A stretch of 64,000 nt of DNA from Psoroptes ovis (GCA_002943765.1 PQWQ01000014.1:248001-312000), one strand, 5' to 3'. Shown: positions 36,232 to 51,395, counted from the first letter of the stretch. A program made the numbers and translations. The notes: generated by a model not told the origin, from the letters alone.

Positions 36232-39200
36232 GTGAGTTTGTTTATTTTGTTATTGATTTCCATAATGTTATTGATAATTTTGCGTATTTCCATCTACCTA
36301 TTGGAAGTTTACGCGAAAATTTTGCACCTGATTCATCTGTTTTTATGTTTATGCTGTTTTCTAAGGTTTATCGCCGCGTTTTCAAGTCATTTATTCAAAA
36401 TGATGATGATAAAGTGAAGAAGAAAAGTGTATTTTCTTTGAAAAATGCCAAGTGTTCTTTGTTATTCTATCATTTTATCCATTTTATTGAACAAAAAATT
36501 CAATTAAAAAAATTAGGAACAATGCACATGTCTCATATGTATATCTTGTGTGTCTGTGTCTATGTGTATTCATTTCGGAAACAAACAGTAAATAATTATT
36601 TTTTGTTGTATTATTTGGTTGATATGATATGATAATAATATTTTGGCCATGTGAACTAATTTTCCTCATTTTTTTTTTTGGCCAAAATTTATTATAATTT
36701 TCAGTTTAAACACACTGATACACAAGTTTAATATTTAAATATTCATCATCGACAATGATATTATAATAAAATATTGAATAAAAACATAATTATTAAATAC
36801 GAATAGATCAAAAAAAAAAAAAAATGTTGAAGCATGCTTTCAGTTTCATTTGATCATATATTCAATTGTGTATTCATATATTTGAATATAAGTAATAAAA
36901 TTGATACAAGTGAATGAATGTGAATATAGATTATTTGTAATTCAATGTGTATGTTGGTTTGTGTATGTTTGATGTATGAGTCTGTATGTTTTCATCGATT
37001 TTCATTTCATTTTTATTTGATTTTTTCCTAAATATATTTTGCCAAATGTATTGAATAGATTTGTGTATGCATAGATCTGTAAATATATGATCATATATGA
37101 GCGTAAATATTGGAGATAAATACACACATAGAAATGTATTGAATCCAAATCTAGGTCAGAGTTCGGCATAGTTTTTTTTGAGTTGAGTTGAGTTTCTATG
37201 TGTAATCACAATGCATTTTCATTCATAGCTTCATGTGTGCTTGTTGTTAGTGTGTGAGAGTGAAAGTTTGACTTTCAATTCATTGAAATAAAAGAAAATT
37301 ATATATTTTCAATGTGTGTGTTTTGGTATACGAAGAAATGATTTTCTTTTAAAGATTTTTTCGTGTGTTTTACTTTCATTTTTGCTTTCGTTTTCTTTGG
37401 AAATTTTTTTTCGTTTTTTTTCATGAACCTGAACTGTGTGAGAACCAAAAAAATTTCTACTGTTTGGTACATGGTATCGATCAATGAAACAGATGGTTTC
37501 AAACAACCAAAACACACAGTAGAAACCATGGAAAAAAATTAAACTAAACTGTGAAATGAATTTTGCAAACAAACAAACAAACGAAATAACAAAATCTTGA
37601 GGATTTTCATATATGATTTACATTGATTTCTTCCTCTTTGTTGTTATATATATATTCATTTATTCATGAATGAATGATTTGAAATCAAGAAATAAAATTT
37701 GAATAAATCAATGAAATGAATGAATGAAGAAATTCAAATTATCAAATTTCGAATGCGGAACAATTTTCACTGATTTTGATTTTGATTCAATTTTTCCTTG
37801 ACTGGGTCCATGTGGGTTCATACAAGGAACTAGAGTAGAGAAAATCTTTCACCGATATTTCGGTTTTTTCCCACACCAACATATCCATATTCATATGAAT
37901 GAATGAATTCAATGAACAATACATGCAAGCATATCGGTAAATGTGAAAATATGTTCCCGAAATGTATGATGGACGATCAAAGAAATTCAGAAAAAATATT
38001 GAAAATTTGACATAATTTTCTTGTTTCTTTACTTTTTGAAGAAGCAAAGTAAAAAAATCGGTACTTTTATCATTTCGTTCATTCATCTGACCATTATTAT
38101 TAGTTCAATGATCAATGAATGAATCAATGCATGACCTGTATTTGGTGTGTGCATGTGATTCTCAACATACAGGTCAATCACAAATGATTGACCTTTTTTT
38201 TCTTCTTCTTGTATCGATTTGTATTTTTCTGAATTGATTTGAATTTGAAAAACATCAAATATTGGTGACACATCTTCGCAAGATAGGCGATTAACCCTAT
38301 TGGATTTTCTACCCTTTACCTTTGGTACTAACGTACCAATATGAAATCGTATGGAATCCATGTCAAATTGGCCAAACATCAATCATTGTTTGACCATCGA
38401 AATTCAAATTAATTGACCATTCATTCAATTCATTCAAAATGATTGTCAATTTTGAAATATCGGTATTATTTAAATGATGAGAATCTCTTTATAATTTGAT
38501 ATATTTGAATAACAAATTTAATTGACATAATTATCATGATTTTCACTTATTATTGCAAGAGAAATTGCAATCAAAATTATATAATTCAATGTATTTTATG
38601 ATTGTACGATTTAATGAAATCAAAAGAAACATGAAAAAAAAATGAACAGGTGTTGCTGTTGCATGTTGTGGCTGTCAATTGTTGATTTAATGATGATAAT
38701 TCAAGTGATGTGAATGAATGTAATGATGTGAATATAATAAATATAATGTAAATGTGATCCATTTTATTATTATTATTATTATTCAATTATTATTGTTATT
38801 ATCATCATTCATTATGTAAAGATATGAGAAAGAAAAAAACGTGTAACAAAACGTGCAAACTTTTCTCCCAAAAAATTTTTCCCCGAAATTTTTCCATTTT
38901 TTTCTTCGTTGATCTAATTTTTTTCTCCACAACACAATTGATCTTGAATTATCATTGAATCGTTCAATTATTCATTCATTATTTATTATTAATGATAATT
39001 TGTGGTTGTTTATTATTGTGATGGTGCATGCATGTTTTAAGTTTGTTTGTTTGTTTGTCGATCTCGATCATTTTTCCCCTGGATCGAACCATAAGTCGTC
39101 AAAAAATCGATGTGAAAATTTTTTTAAATTTTCATTTTTGTGCTCTTGGTCAAATCACCTGTCAAATTTTTCCACTGTTTGTCGTTTTTCAATGAATGAA

Positions 39201-42200
39201 TAATGAATTTTCAATGAGTTTTCCTAAGACAGGCCAGGCACACAGACAAACAGACAGACAAAATTGAAATCAATCAAAATTTGAAAATTTTTGTACTTCA
39301 ATTTTTCTCGGAAGAAAAATGACTGAAACCAGACATCGAACGAGTGTATGTCTATGAGAAATAGCCATCAGTTTCAGGTGTTTTCCATTTGATACTCCCA
39401 TTTTTCTTTGTCTTCTGAAATTGTCTCAAAAATATGATTGATCGATGTTTTCGCTTTCAATTTTTCATTCATTGATTTCAATGGTTTCAAAATGCAGTTT
39501 TTGATACATTTTTTTTCTCAAAGAACAAGCGTATTGTTCAATTTTTATGATCATTTATTTTTCATTTTGGCACATTTTACTGCGTGTGTGTCTGTAATGG
39601 TAGCCACTGTGTGTTTGGTGATGTATTTTATCCGACAAATATTGCAAAAAAATTAAAAAATCTAGATGACTAGGTCAATAGTGATTCATATTTTTTCAAC
39701 TGTTTTTTCGATGCTATCTATGCTGCGATGATTTACTACGCTAGATAAATATCAAAAATTATTCAAATTTGCTTGTATTTGATTTTCAAAAATTTTTTTT
39801 CATTTGAATATGAAAAATGATATGTGTCATTAAAAATAAATAAATAATTGAACAACAAACGATGAAATTGATTTTTTTTTATTGATACAAATGTTGCGAT
39901 TCTTAACTTTGCCTTTGAATACATGGATTTTTTTTTTTTTTTTTTTTTTTGATTAATCAACTTTGATCAACTCAGAAGATATTTTGCTGCTTTTTTGTCT
40001 CAGTTTGTTGCACACAGTTGCATTTACATACAAATTAGATTATTAATTGATGGATACAATGAAAATGAAATCGAAATTTATCGATATTTTTTGGCTTTTC
40101 GCTATTGTTTCTTCAAATAATTATTTGTCCTAAATTTTCTACTATAACCACTATTTCTACTATAACTTTATTTGTCTAGAATCTAGACTAGATGTTCATA
40201 ATCAATATATATATGCAGACAATAAAGATGAAAATTGTCTGTATTTCTATTCAAATTTATCAAGTGGTATCCTGGACACCTGACAAATAATTCATTGAAT
40301 GGAAAAATAAATAAAAATAATGATACAAATTTACTATTCAGACTGATTCGACTACTAATCAAAATCAAATTTAGAAACTCACAAACAAATAAATAAGTAA
40401 TTAAACAATATACTGATGCTATTTTGAAAATAATAAGCTCAATTTGATTTTAAATAATTACTCATTTAGTTGATGAGTGAGGAAATTCATCATTTTGGAT
40501 ATGAACAAATGTGAATCGAATTGAAATGAGTTGAAAATTGTTGATTTGGCAAAATTATTCATTGAAATTACTAAAACAGAAAAAATACTTTGTTTTCAAT
40601 TCTACAATTTTTCAAAAGTAATAAAATGTATTCAAATATTGCTCATATCTTTATTGATTATTTATTAATATTTATGATTAATCTCTCAACAAATGATTTG
40701 ATGTTTTTCTGTGGTATTTTTGCATAAATACTGGTATTTTGGCTCGAAAATAATTGAAAAGCCTTTGATGAAAATGAATGAAAATATTGAAAATCAATAT
40801 TTTAAAGATTTGAAAAAAAAATTTTCAAAAAATTATTTTCAAAATTGATTTCGTACGAGAAAACACGCACAAATATGGTTTTCTGAGTTGTTGTATGAAA
40901 TTCAATAAGTTTTATCAAATTATTTGTTGATTTTGCTTTTTGATTCATTTTATTATTTTCAATTTTCTCAAATATCAATGTTTTTTAAGAAATTTTCTTA
41001 TTACCACTAATCTTTAATCATAATTTTGGTAATTTTTGTACTCCGATGACGTAATTATTTGATAATTTGATTCGTAATTCTTTCTTATTTAATCATTCGT
41101 TATTTCTTTCAATTAATTTTCATTCGTCAAAGATATTATGAATTATGAATTTATGACTAAACAAAATAAATGAATGTTTTCAATTCGTATACTCGAGGGG
41201 ATAAAAAATGGAAAAAAATTTATGAATAATTTCCAAATAAATCTTGTTTGATTAACTCTACATTTTCCTCTTGATTCTCTGTATGTTTGTGGATTAATAA
41301 ATTTACAAAATATTTAATCACTTTGAATAGAATATGAATTTGTATCTTTTGGCTATCTGGCTTGTGTTAAGATTCCGAGCAATTTGTTTTCTTCATTTTT
41401 TTCTTAATTTAGTCTTAATTTTTATTTTGAATTTGTTTTATTTTGTTTGTTGTGCTGGTTAATCGAATACAGTTTACGAATTTGTACGTATTTTCATCTT
41501 ATTTTCATTCTAAGGCAAAAGCTGTTTGTCAAGTTTGTTTCAAACTTTCAATTTGTTTGGAAATTTATCATTTATTATTTACGAATAAACAACAATAAAA
41601 ATAAATAAATGAAAAGCAAACGGCTTTGGTGTTCGGTTGGTTGATTTGTTTTTTTTTTGGCTTGTTATAATATATGTGAATGAATTACAGGCAGAATAAT
41701 GTAAAATTGAAAATAAACTTTAAGAATAAATTTCCAATCTTAGCCGATGATGATGATGATAATAATGATGATAATTTCAATGTTTTCATCCACTAAACGC
41801 CACACTTTCCAAGGTCAAGATGACTCTTGGTTTTTTTCATAATTTTTTTTTTTCGTTTCTTATGAATGTTTCTCTCCATTTGTGATTCACTCAACAGCAA
41901 AATTTCATGGGCGCCATTTTCATTTTCTGTCCAATTGTTGCTGCTGCTGGTGTATGATTGATTTTCTTTTTTATTTCTCGTCATTTTTCTTGTAATTCCA
42001 TTGTGATTGTAATGGACATAATTTACTACATGGATTTTTTTTCTTTTTTCGAAAGAAAGAGAAAGTAAAATTATGCATTTTGCATCATCATACTCAATCA
42101 CGAATACGTACAAGCAAACATACACTACACAAACCTATCAAAAAAAACAAGTTTGACGACTCTTTTATTTGACTAGTTGTTTTTGTTATTCTCTCTCCAT

Positions 42201-43295
42201 TTATCAATTAATAGATAAAATCATGCTTTCATGTTCTTTGCTTTTGAGTGTCTAAAAAAAATCAAATCCAAACAAGGAAATTTTTGGGCAAAGATTTTTA
42301 TTGTTTTTTCATTTAGACGAGTAAATATTTTATTGCCCAATTCAATCTTAATGTATGTTGCAATCAACATCGATTGTTATGCTTGTGAATGATGATGAAT
42401 AAATGAATGAATGATGGACATATCCCATAGCTTCATTCTGTAGAAAAAAAATTGATTCATTTGTCAAAAATTTGCCGGAATTTTCAATTTGAAAAAAAAG
42501 AAGAAAAATGTTTTTCGATTTCACTTTTCAAATGATTTTGAAAAAAAAGCGGCAAAATTTTTTGAAAATTTCAAATTGTTTTCAACTTGAATCAATGGCT
42601 GCGACATCTGCTGATCTTGATTCAAATTTTTTTTTTGTTAGAAAAAAATTTTGAATTTGAAATTTTTCGAAGCATTATTTTCCAAGACTTATACACTATT
42701 ATAATTTATTTTGGATTAAATTATATTTTCTTTAATCTTATATCATTGAAATTTGATTCGTTCTCGTGTGCTTGTTCCAGAATAAATAAGGTATGCTCTC
42801 ACACATGTGATATGACCCAATTCAGTTTGTGGTACTTTGCTATAGCAAATAAGAAGCAAGGAGTGTTTTTCATCGTATAGAATTTTGAATTATGCTTTTA
42901 CCATGTGCAAATGTACACTTGAACACACGTGTGTAGGTATATAGAACAAAGAGAGAATATGGGTCAATATAAGGTGAATTTAACGAATCGAAAAAAAATA
43001 TGGTCCACAGAGTCCTATGAAAATAAATGCGCAAAGCTTCAAAGCACTTATTTGTATTACAATTTGTAATTTACCTAATTTTTTTTTGTTTTACATTTAC
43101 ATTTCAATTCCAATCATTTCAATGGTTTCACAAGAATTCCCTTGATTTTTCAAGTTCTTCATTTGTTTTTTTCTTTTAAATTCTGTTCTCATTTGTTTTT
43201 CATTAATTGTTTGACATTTCTAATTCGTTGATTTCGCATGAATTTTCAAAAATATTTGACCTAAATTTTCTCCGATTGAAAATCTCAATCGATGG

Positions 43296-43318
43296 ATGGC
43301 GCCAACGTTTGGCGCCAT
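43296..43318. promoter_or_regulatory. Perfect inverted repeat ATGGCGCCAA / TTGGCGCCAT
   Basis: Two 10-bp arms are separated by CGT. Each arm contains GGCGCC, and the right arm is preceded by T to give TTTGGCGC, the E2F-type core. It may be a paired protein-binding site. Confidence 0.4.
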
Positions 43319-46300
43319 ATCGTAATTTGAATTTCGCTTTTTAAGTTAATTTCTCATTTCATTGCATTCATTTGGTTTATTCAATTGAATTGGGAGATAG
43401 AAAATAAAGAGAACAAAAAAGATTCACCTAGATTCTTTAAATTCTTGCGATTATAATCATTATCATATTGTTTTGTTTTCTCGGATTTATACAAAGATAT
43501 TAATCACAAAAAATAAATGAATGTCTTAATTAATGAATGATAATCATTTTTCAATGATCAAAAGTTTTGCTTTCCCACATTGCTTCGATATTTTTGCATG
43601 GTTCATCACTGAATAAAATTTAAAATTCGCAATCATCATTATTTAGAATTACAATGTCTTAGTCTTATAATTGGTTATATTAACACTGTAAAATGTAAAA
43701 AATTGCACCAAATCGATGTCATCATAAGTGTTCTTTGAAAAAACAAATAAATAAATAAATGATTATGATCATGATCATGGACATAAATAATAAATAAATA
43801 TTTGTATATAAAACTATGTAAAATACAATTTTATTTATTTATTTCAATTTATTTATTCATTTAAAATAATTTCATATTTGACACTAAAAATAATTACAAT
43901 TATCATCATCATTCACTATTATTATTTATCCATGACCTCGTTCTAATTCTCTACACAATTGATTTTTTGTAAAATTCTGTATTGAAAAAATAATAATTCT
44001 ACAAAACCAGAAGAAATATTCGTGTTCAATATTTTTTCAGTGAAAGACACATACGAATATTCGTGTTATATATGTGGATTGATTGCATTATAACGATTCA
44101 AGAATACTAAACGAATATGTTCATATTTTATTGATTCAGCGATTTTCATTCCCGAAATTTGGTTTCATTTGATTTCGTTCTTTGTTTTTCAATTTAATTT
44201 CGACCAACGAATGAATTATGATCATGAATTCTTGCACTGAAAATCCGATATTAAGTATTTTGAATTCATTCTAATTCACACCTAGTTTTTTCTGCAGTTT
44301 TTATCGACGCTTGTTTAGCTCGCTTCTTCTGTCGTTGCTTGTTAAAATTTAAATTGAATTGTCGTCGTCGTCGAATGACATTCAAATAATGAAATCATTC
44401 AAAAATGTTTGAATACATGTATTTCATTTTTTGTTACATTGTTATATATTTCATGGTTGTCGTGTGCTTGATTTTTTTTCTGGTTATTTTTCAATTATTA
44501 CTGTTTTGTCATTTTTTAACTGTCATCAATTTTGTTTAATTGGATTGAAAAAAATATTTTAAAATTACTTTGTTATGAAGTCAAATTTAAAAATCAAAAG
44601 ATTCTTCATCATGGAATTTGTTAATTAGGGAAAATGTCTTCGTGTAAAATCTTTTAAAAAATATATATCTTTGCGTATCGAAAATCATCGAAAGAAACAT
44701 CAATTAACAATGTTTTTAAATTTTAAAACAAAACAAAAAAAAAACCATAAACTTTCTATTCAATAAAACCATTAAAAAAACAATAATTTCTTTTCAATTT
44801 TTCGTATTTTTCTCAAATGACCTAAATTGAAATTGAATGTATTTTTTTTTTTTTTTTTTTTTAAATTTTATTTCAAATCTAAAATGTATTTTAAAATTGC
44901 GCTCAAACAAACGCTCAAAATTAAATTGAAAATTAAACGATATAATCTTATGTATTTCTATTTTTTTTTCAATTTTCAATCATATTTTGATATTATTTTG
45001 GTTTGACAACTTTTCATTGATAATAATGATGGTGGCGGTGGATGCCAATTATTATTATTATAATTAATATAATTTTGATCATATCAATAATAATAATGAT
45101 GATTTAATGTTTTTGATGATGATCTTGGCGTCATTATCGCTCAAGTTTATTGCTAACTTTTTTTGCCGAAATATAATCAATGATATTTGTTGTTTATTTG
45201 TAAATTTATTTGCCTTGTTTGTTGCCTTATATACATGATAATTATTGACATAATTAATTAATTAATTAATTTTCACTTTTTTTTCTTGAATAATTAATTC
45301 GAATTTAGATTCGATTTTTTTTTTTAAATTAGAATTTTTGATTCAAATTTTGTTCAAGTTTTTTCACATGTTTTCAAATGTTTATGTTCATCAATATTTG
45401 GAATTAATTAAATCGTTTGATTTTGCTATTCGAAGCACTTCTTAGAATTATTTGTTTATTAGAAAATTTTCGTTTCCAGCATCCTTATGATGCAGAGAAA
45501 AATTCAATGGAAACACGAAATGATACCTGTGGGAATCTGCTGTTGAAAAATTCATGTGATGTTTTTTGTTTGTTATTTATTGTTGTTGTTGTTTTTAATT
45601 TTCCTGAATATTCTATGCAAATAAATCTTTACAATATACATTTCTTAGCTATTATCAATAGGGTTTATTAAGTTGTTAGCTGTTTCTCAATTTAATCTTA
45701 GCCTAAATACTAGACATACTAGGTCTGGACATTTCGCAAATCAAGGAAGAATTTATAATCAATTCCATCAGTCTCAGACCCTTTTCTGCAAAAATGCTTC
45801 GGCAAATCCGATTCAAGTTTTGGATTCTTCATTTAAATTCTCAGAATATGAATAAAAAATAACTTTAATCATAATAAAAATAATAATGCATTCCGTTATC
45901 ATCATTTTATTCGTATAAAAGTTATCGAATAATGGCGTATAAACAAAGTTCTGATGGGCGCCATATGTTTTTAAATGAAGACAATGATGATGAAATTATT
46001 CATTCATCCATTTGTTTTTTGTTTTTTCTCTCAAAAATTTGTTACTTTTTTGTTGTCTTTCTCTTCAGCATCAATATCATTAACATCATATAATCAATGA
46101 TTACAGGATGTCCGCGTATTTATTATATTTCATATTGAATTGAATTGAATTTGATGATGATAAAATAATAAAAATTATGATTATCAATGATATATTAAAT
46201 GATAATCAGTATCAGCAGCCGCAGCAGCCGCCGCTATATTTCAATCTGTCAATCTATTTTCATTTATCAAATAATGAAAAAAAAATTATGGCGCCCATAT

Positions 46301-46419
46301 CATAAGAAAATGTTTTTTTTTCAAATTTTTGATTTCAATTTCATAGAAATACATGCATTTGATAGCAATAATAGTCGATTGTTGTTGTTTTTTTTTTTTG
46401 ATATATTATCTTCTATATA

Positions 46420-46499
46420 TCAGGCTGTCCGAAAAGTTCATTTCGCTTAATCAATAGAGTTGTACATTAAAATCGGCCAGAACTTTCCGGACAGCCTAA
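46420..46499. mobile_element. 80-bp mariner-like micro-element, copy 1
   Basis: The left end TCAGGCTGTCCGAAAAGTTC and the reverse-complemented right end TTAGGCTGTCCGGAAAGTTC form an inverted repeat of about 20 bp with two mismatches. TA dinucleotides flank both sides (46418-46419, 46500-46501), the target duplication of Tc1/mariner elements. It has no coding capacity. Confidence 0.75.
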
Positions 46500-46518
46500 T
46501 ATTTTTTTATTGAAGTAT

Positions 46519-46542
46519 CTGTGTGTGTGTGTGTGTGTGTGT
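46519..46542. repeat. (TG)n microsatellite next to the micro-element
   Basis: A short run of about eleven TG units begins about 20 nt after the end of the first mariner-like copy. Confidence 0.7.
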
Positions 46543-47474
46543 ATATCTCTATGTGCATAGAGATCTCATCATTATAACGATAATATATAAATGTGTTTTC
46601 ATATTTATATATCTCCATACACACAATTTTTTATAATTTATAAACATGAAATAATTCGATGATGATGATGATATGTTATTTTTCGCTGTTGTTGTTGTTG
46701 CTGTCGTATTTGATGATGATCCATGACCTAATTTTATTTATTTCATTTCATTTTATTTTTTTATTTTTTTCCATTTCAAATGATATTTTCTTTATTTCAG
46801 TACAATTTTCATACGTAGAAAATTTAAATGAAAATAGTTTCACGTGTCGTTTTTCAACAACAACAACAACAACCACGACGACGACGATGTTGATGATGAT
46901 GATGTATTTCTCTCTCTCTCCATTCAAAAATAAAAGTATTTGTTTTATGTGTGGAAATCTTTGAATATTTTTCTTCTTTTCTTTGATTTTTGAAAATGAA
47001 AATTTCTTCAAGAAAAATAAGATTTGTTCGTTTCGTACAATGAATCTACAGTGTAAATCTAATAACAACAACAACAACAACAACATTAGTTGTGGATAAT
47101 GATAATGATTTTCATTTCATTTCATTCTTCATTGTATTTTCTATTTTTTTTTTTTTTTTTGTTGTTGTTGTTATAAACAACATGTTTAAATTTAGGAACA
47201 AACATAATCTATTTTGAATTTTCAATTTCAATGCATTGTGATGAATACATACTTAATATCGTTTGTGTTGTTGTTGTTATATGGCTTTTGTGTGTACATA
47301 ACAAAGCATAGACCAAAGTATTGAATTTTGAATACAAAGGAGAAGCTAAAGAGAAAAATCTAAGGAAATGAATTGTTTTGGGCTCTGTGGATGCATGTAT
47401 TTTTATGCTTGTTGTTTGATTACGCGGTGTTTGATGATGAAATTTTTCCTTTTTCTATTTTCATAGCAGAAATA

Positions 47475-47554
47475 TCAGGTTGTCCGAGAAGTTTTTGCCG
47501 ATTTACTAATTGAAAAACATCTGAAAATTGGCAAAAACTTTTCGGACAACCGAA
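47475..47554. mobile_element. 80-bp mariner-like micro-element, copy 2
   Basis: TCAGGTTGTCCGAGAAGTTT at the left and, reverse-complemented, TTCGGTTGTCCGAAAAGTTT at the right. Pairing continues inward (TTGCCGATTT with TTGCCAATTT), so it is almost a full hairpin. TA flanks lie at 47473-47474 and 47555-47556. The length equals copy 1, and the ends share GTCCGARAAGTT with it while the interior differs. Confidence 0.75.
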
Positions 47555-48914
47555 TATAATCTTGAATCTTTTCTCTATCTTTCCTGTTGATCTTTCAAAA
47601 AAAGACAAAGATAATGAAATTGTTCATTTTTTCTTAGATTTCGTTATCTTTCAATTTTTCAAGGTGAAAAATTATCATTTTTTCTCAAGAAAAAATCTTT
47701 AGAAAAATTTGATTCCGTTTCAGCATTTTACCAATGGAACAATGTAATATCACTTGTAGTATGTATCACTTGATTCGCTTGAAAAATGAATTGAAATTCG
47801 GGGATCAAATCGATTCAAATCAGCTTGTTTTTTTCTTGTTGAGAATAATTTAAGGAAATTACAAATCTTTGTTCCAAAATAGTAATTACGATTCATATGC
47901 GCTTTGGTGCGACGTTATGGAACACGTGTTTCGTTTTTTTCTTTTACTTTGAATTCCTATTCCAAAATAATTTTATGCCCAAGTAATTTTGACTCAAAAA
48001 ATAAAAAAAAAAATCCATGGACAAATCGAATTATAAATATGGTATTTTACAAAAATGAAAATTTTTATTTTTGAAAAAAATAAAAATTAAATCCAAATGA
48101 TAATCGAATAATTGTGAATAAAGATTTTCATTGAATTTTTTTTGCGTTTTTTTCTTAATTTAAAAGAATTGAAAATGCATGAAGATTTTCACCTCAGAAA
48201 TCTATGTAAAAATACCTTAATTGGACAATAATGATGAACGAAAGAAAAAAAATATTTAAAAATAGAAATTTTCATTTCTTTTGTTAATTGTTCATCATCA
48301 TCATCATCATCATTATTATTATTATTACAATTAAATTCAAGTTGTCTTTGAATCCTTTTTGAATTGTTTGTAGGTGGATTTTTTTTCAAAAAAAAAATTT
48401 TATCCATTTCTCGTAGCCAAAAGATGTATGAATAAATTGTAACAAACAATGAAATTAAGGAATGAAAAATATGATTTTTAGTCCTTTTTTCTATTGTATA
48501 AAATACTTTATTAAAATCAATGAATCACCAATATTGGATTTCATCGTTTATTGTGTTAATGTGTGTGTGTGTCCGTGTGACCATCATTAATTAAATATTC
48601 AAATTATAAAAATTTTCAATTAAACAAAATTGATTGACCATTTTTGTGTGATAATTTATGAATTTTCGAGTAGAAAAAATTAATTATAATTTCATAATTC
48701 ATTTTTCGGTTTCCATTATATTCAATATTCGGATTCCAATGATGATTATTCCAATTTTCAATTTGTAATTACATTTGTAATATTTGAAAAATTATTTATT
48801 ACATTTGGAACATTTTTTTCGAGTTATCCGTTTTTTTGTTGAATTATTTGCATTAATCTAAAATGAAAATTTATTATGCAATGTTTCATTTTGTAATTAT
48901 TGAAATTATTCAAA

Positions 48915-49080
<166 letters not shown>

Positions 49081-51370
49081 CCAAAGCAATGTGTATTTGT
49101 TCATATTTCACATTGTGGTCATGTATGTCATTTGTGTGCATTGAAATGTATGAATTGAATAATGTATGTTTGTGCTTTTCTACACATTTTTGTTGCATAT
49201 CCGTTTCAGGTTCAAAATGATTTATTTTCATTTGATTACTGCTATTACTACGATTATTATTATGAAATTATTGTCATTATCTTTATTTTTTGTACATAAA
49301 TAAACATTGCATTATCTTTTCAAAATTATGTAATCAGTTGGCGGTTTTATTTCTGTTTCTCCAGTAATAATGATAATTCATTTTACATTTTGAAATTTTC
49401 AAACATTTTCTTTTTCTGTCTCTCCATTCAATTCACGATTGTTGACGCAAACTCCAAAGAAAATTGTATGAAAATGAAAATGAAAATTGAATGATTTAAA
49501 AGATTGAAATTCCTTCAAGAAAAATTTCGCAAATTCTTGCGATATTTTCCCTCTTTAAGAATCATTCCAGAGTCATTCAGAATCATGCGTCTATAATTTG
49601 ATCATTAAAACATTGAAATTTTGCGTGCGCATTCATTTTCAGTGTTGTTTTGTTACCAATTTGAAAAATTTGAATTGATACATTTTCTGCAGTCATATTT
49701 TCATTCATTCACTTTACACATTAACCAAACAGAGAAATCAAATATATAAAAAAATCGTCACCATTTTTTGAGATCAAACAAAATTGTTACTAAAACATAA
49801 TAAATTAAATGCAATCAAATACACAACAGCAGACGACAAATGATAATAATTAATGATGATGATGATGATAATTATTGAAACATAAAATATAATAATAAAT
49901 ATAACGACAAGCAATTTTCAATTGCTGTTTGTTGGTCGATTGTATGATCATATTTATTTTTGTTTTGTTTCAAATCATTCATTAATATTTATTGTTTGTG
50001 CAATTTTTCTAATTTTTGCATTTGAAAAAACAATTGAATTTTTTTTCTTTGAAATATGACAAAAGAGAAAATTAAAATTTGAAAATTGAAATTTAAAAAT
50101 TTAAAAATTGTTTCCAATTGTGAACACACACACACTGACTGACAACAAATTTCAAATTATTTGTGTTCATTTTTTTTCCAAATTTTCTCTGATGTGAAAA
50201 TTTTTCAGTGTGTCTTGCAACACCAAAATCACTCCCACCATTTTTTTGAATAATTTAATTTTGAAATCAAAATTCAAAATTGAAAATAAATCACCATTTG
50301 AAAATCACTGTGCAGTGAAAAATGTAAAATTATCCATTTTTTTCTACTTCATATGTGTCTTCATAGTTCAAATTATTCAAATCCTCTTTTGATTTATCGT
50401 TTTGTATTGAAAATTTTGCTCGCATTTTTTGTTGAAAAATTTGCTTCAAAATTCATTTTTACGAATAATATTGTTTCGATCGAATCAGGAATGATTTGAT
50501 CCTGAATCTTAGCCATGTCCATCCATTTTTGTTTCTAAATAATGTCCATTTGTGTCTCCAGCGATGTTCAATAATCGCACGATTTGAAATAGTCTCATAA
50601 TTGCGAGTAATTATTTGTAGCAATTGCAACAACAGCTATAATCGCACGATAGTCAGACTGCAATAAAAAAACAGCACAAAAATATATAAGCAACAAGCAA
50701 TTTAAAATAGATTTTCAAATGCTGCAACAAATACTTGTGTGTATGTGTTGATGTTATGTTATGGTTTTCGCAATTTTTCAAAATTATTTTTCTCGTTATG
50801 TTTTACCTATTTAAAATGAAATTATAAATTTATAAAAAAAAAACAGTTTTACAGTTCTTATGCTGGATTATATATCTGTTTTATATGAAAAAAAATTGAT
50901 ATTTCTCCTCATTCATTCATTCATTCATTCATTATTCTTGTGTTGTGTTTTAAGCGTTCATTCATTTGCGATTGTGTTTGTATTTATATGTGTTTTTATC
51001 GTAGCAATTTTCATTTGTGTGCTAATATTTTGTATGTATTTTCATTATTATTATTATTATTATCATTATTTCATTATTCGTATTTCATTATTAATATCAT
51101 TCATTTTCTTCTTGTTCATCATCATCATCTCGTATTGAAAAGTTTCTATTTTCAGAGTATTTTTCATTTTAAAAATTTATTTTTTTTATATTTAATTTTA
51201 CCATACAATCAAATGTTTTTTACATTGCTTGTTGTTTGTTTGATGTTTTATGTTTGTTTGTTTATTCATGTTTAAATACAAAATCAAAAACATAATATAC
51301 AATATGCACACATAGACAATAATAATAGAAATAATAATAATGATAATAGTTACAAGAAGAAATGTTAAAT

Positions 51371-51395
51371 GAAAAAGAAGAAGAAGAAGAAGAAA
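51371..51395. repeat. (AAG)n microsatellite
   Basis: A short run of GAAGAAGAAG units, purine-only on the + strand, inside the proposed intron. Confidence 0.7.

Noticed and set aside
46659..47086. Val- and Leu-rich frames on both strands near 46.7-47.1 kb
   Set aside because: Produced by GTT/CAA and ACG/CGT triplet repeats.
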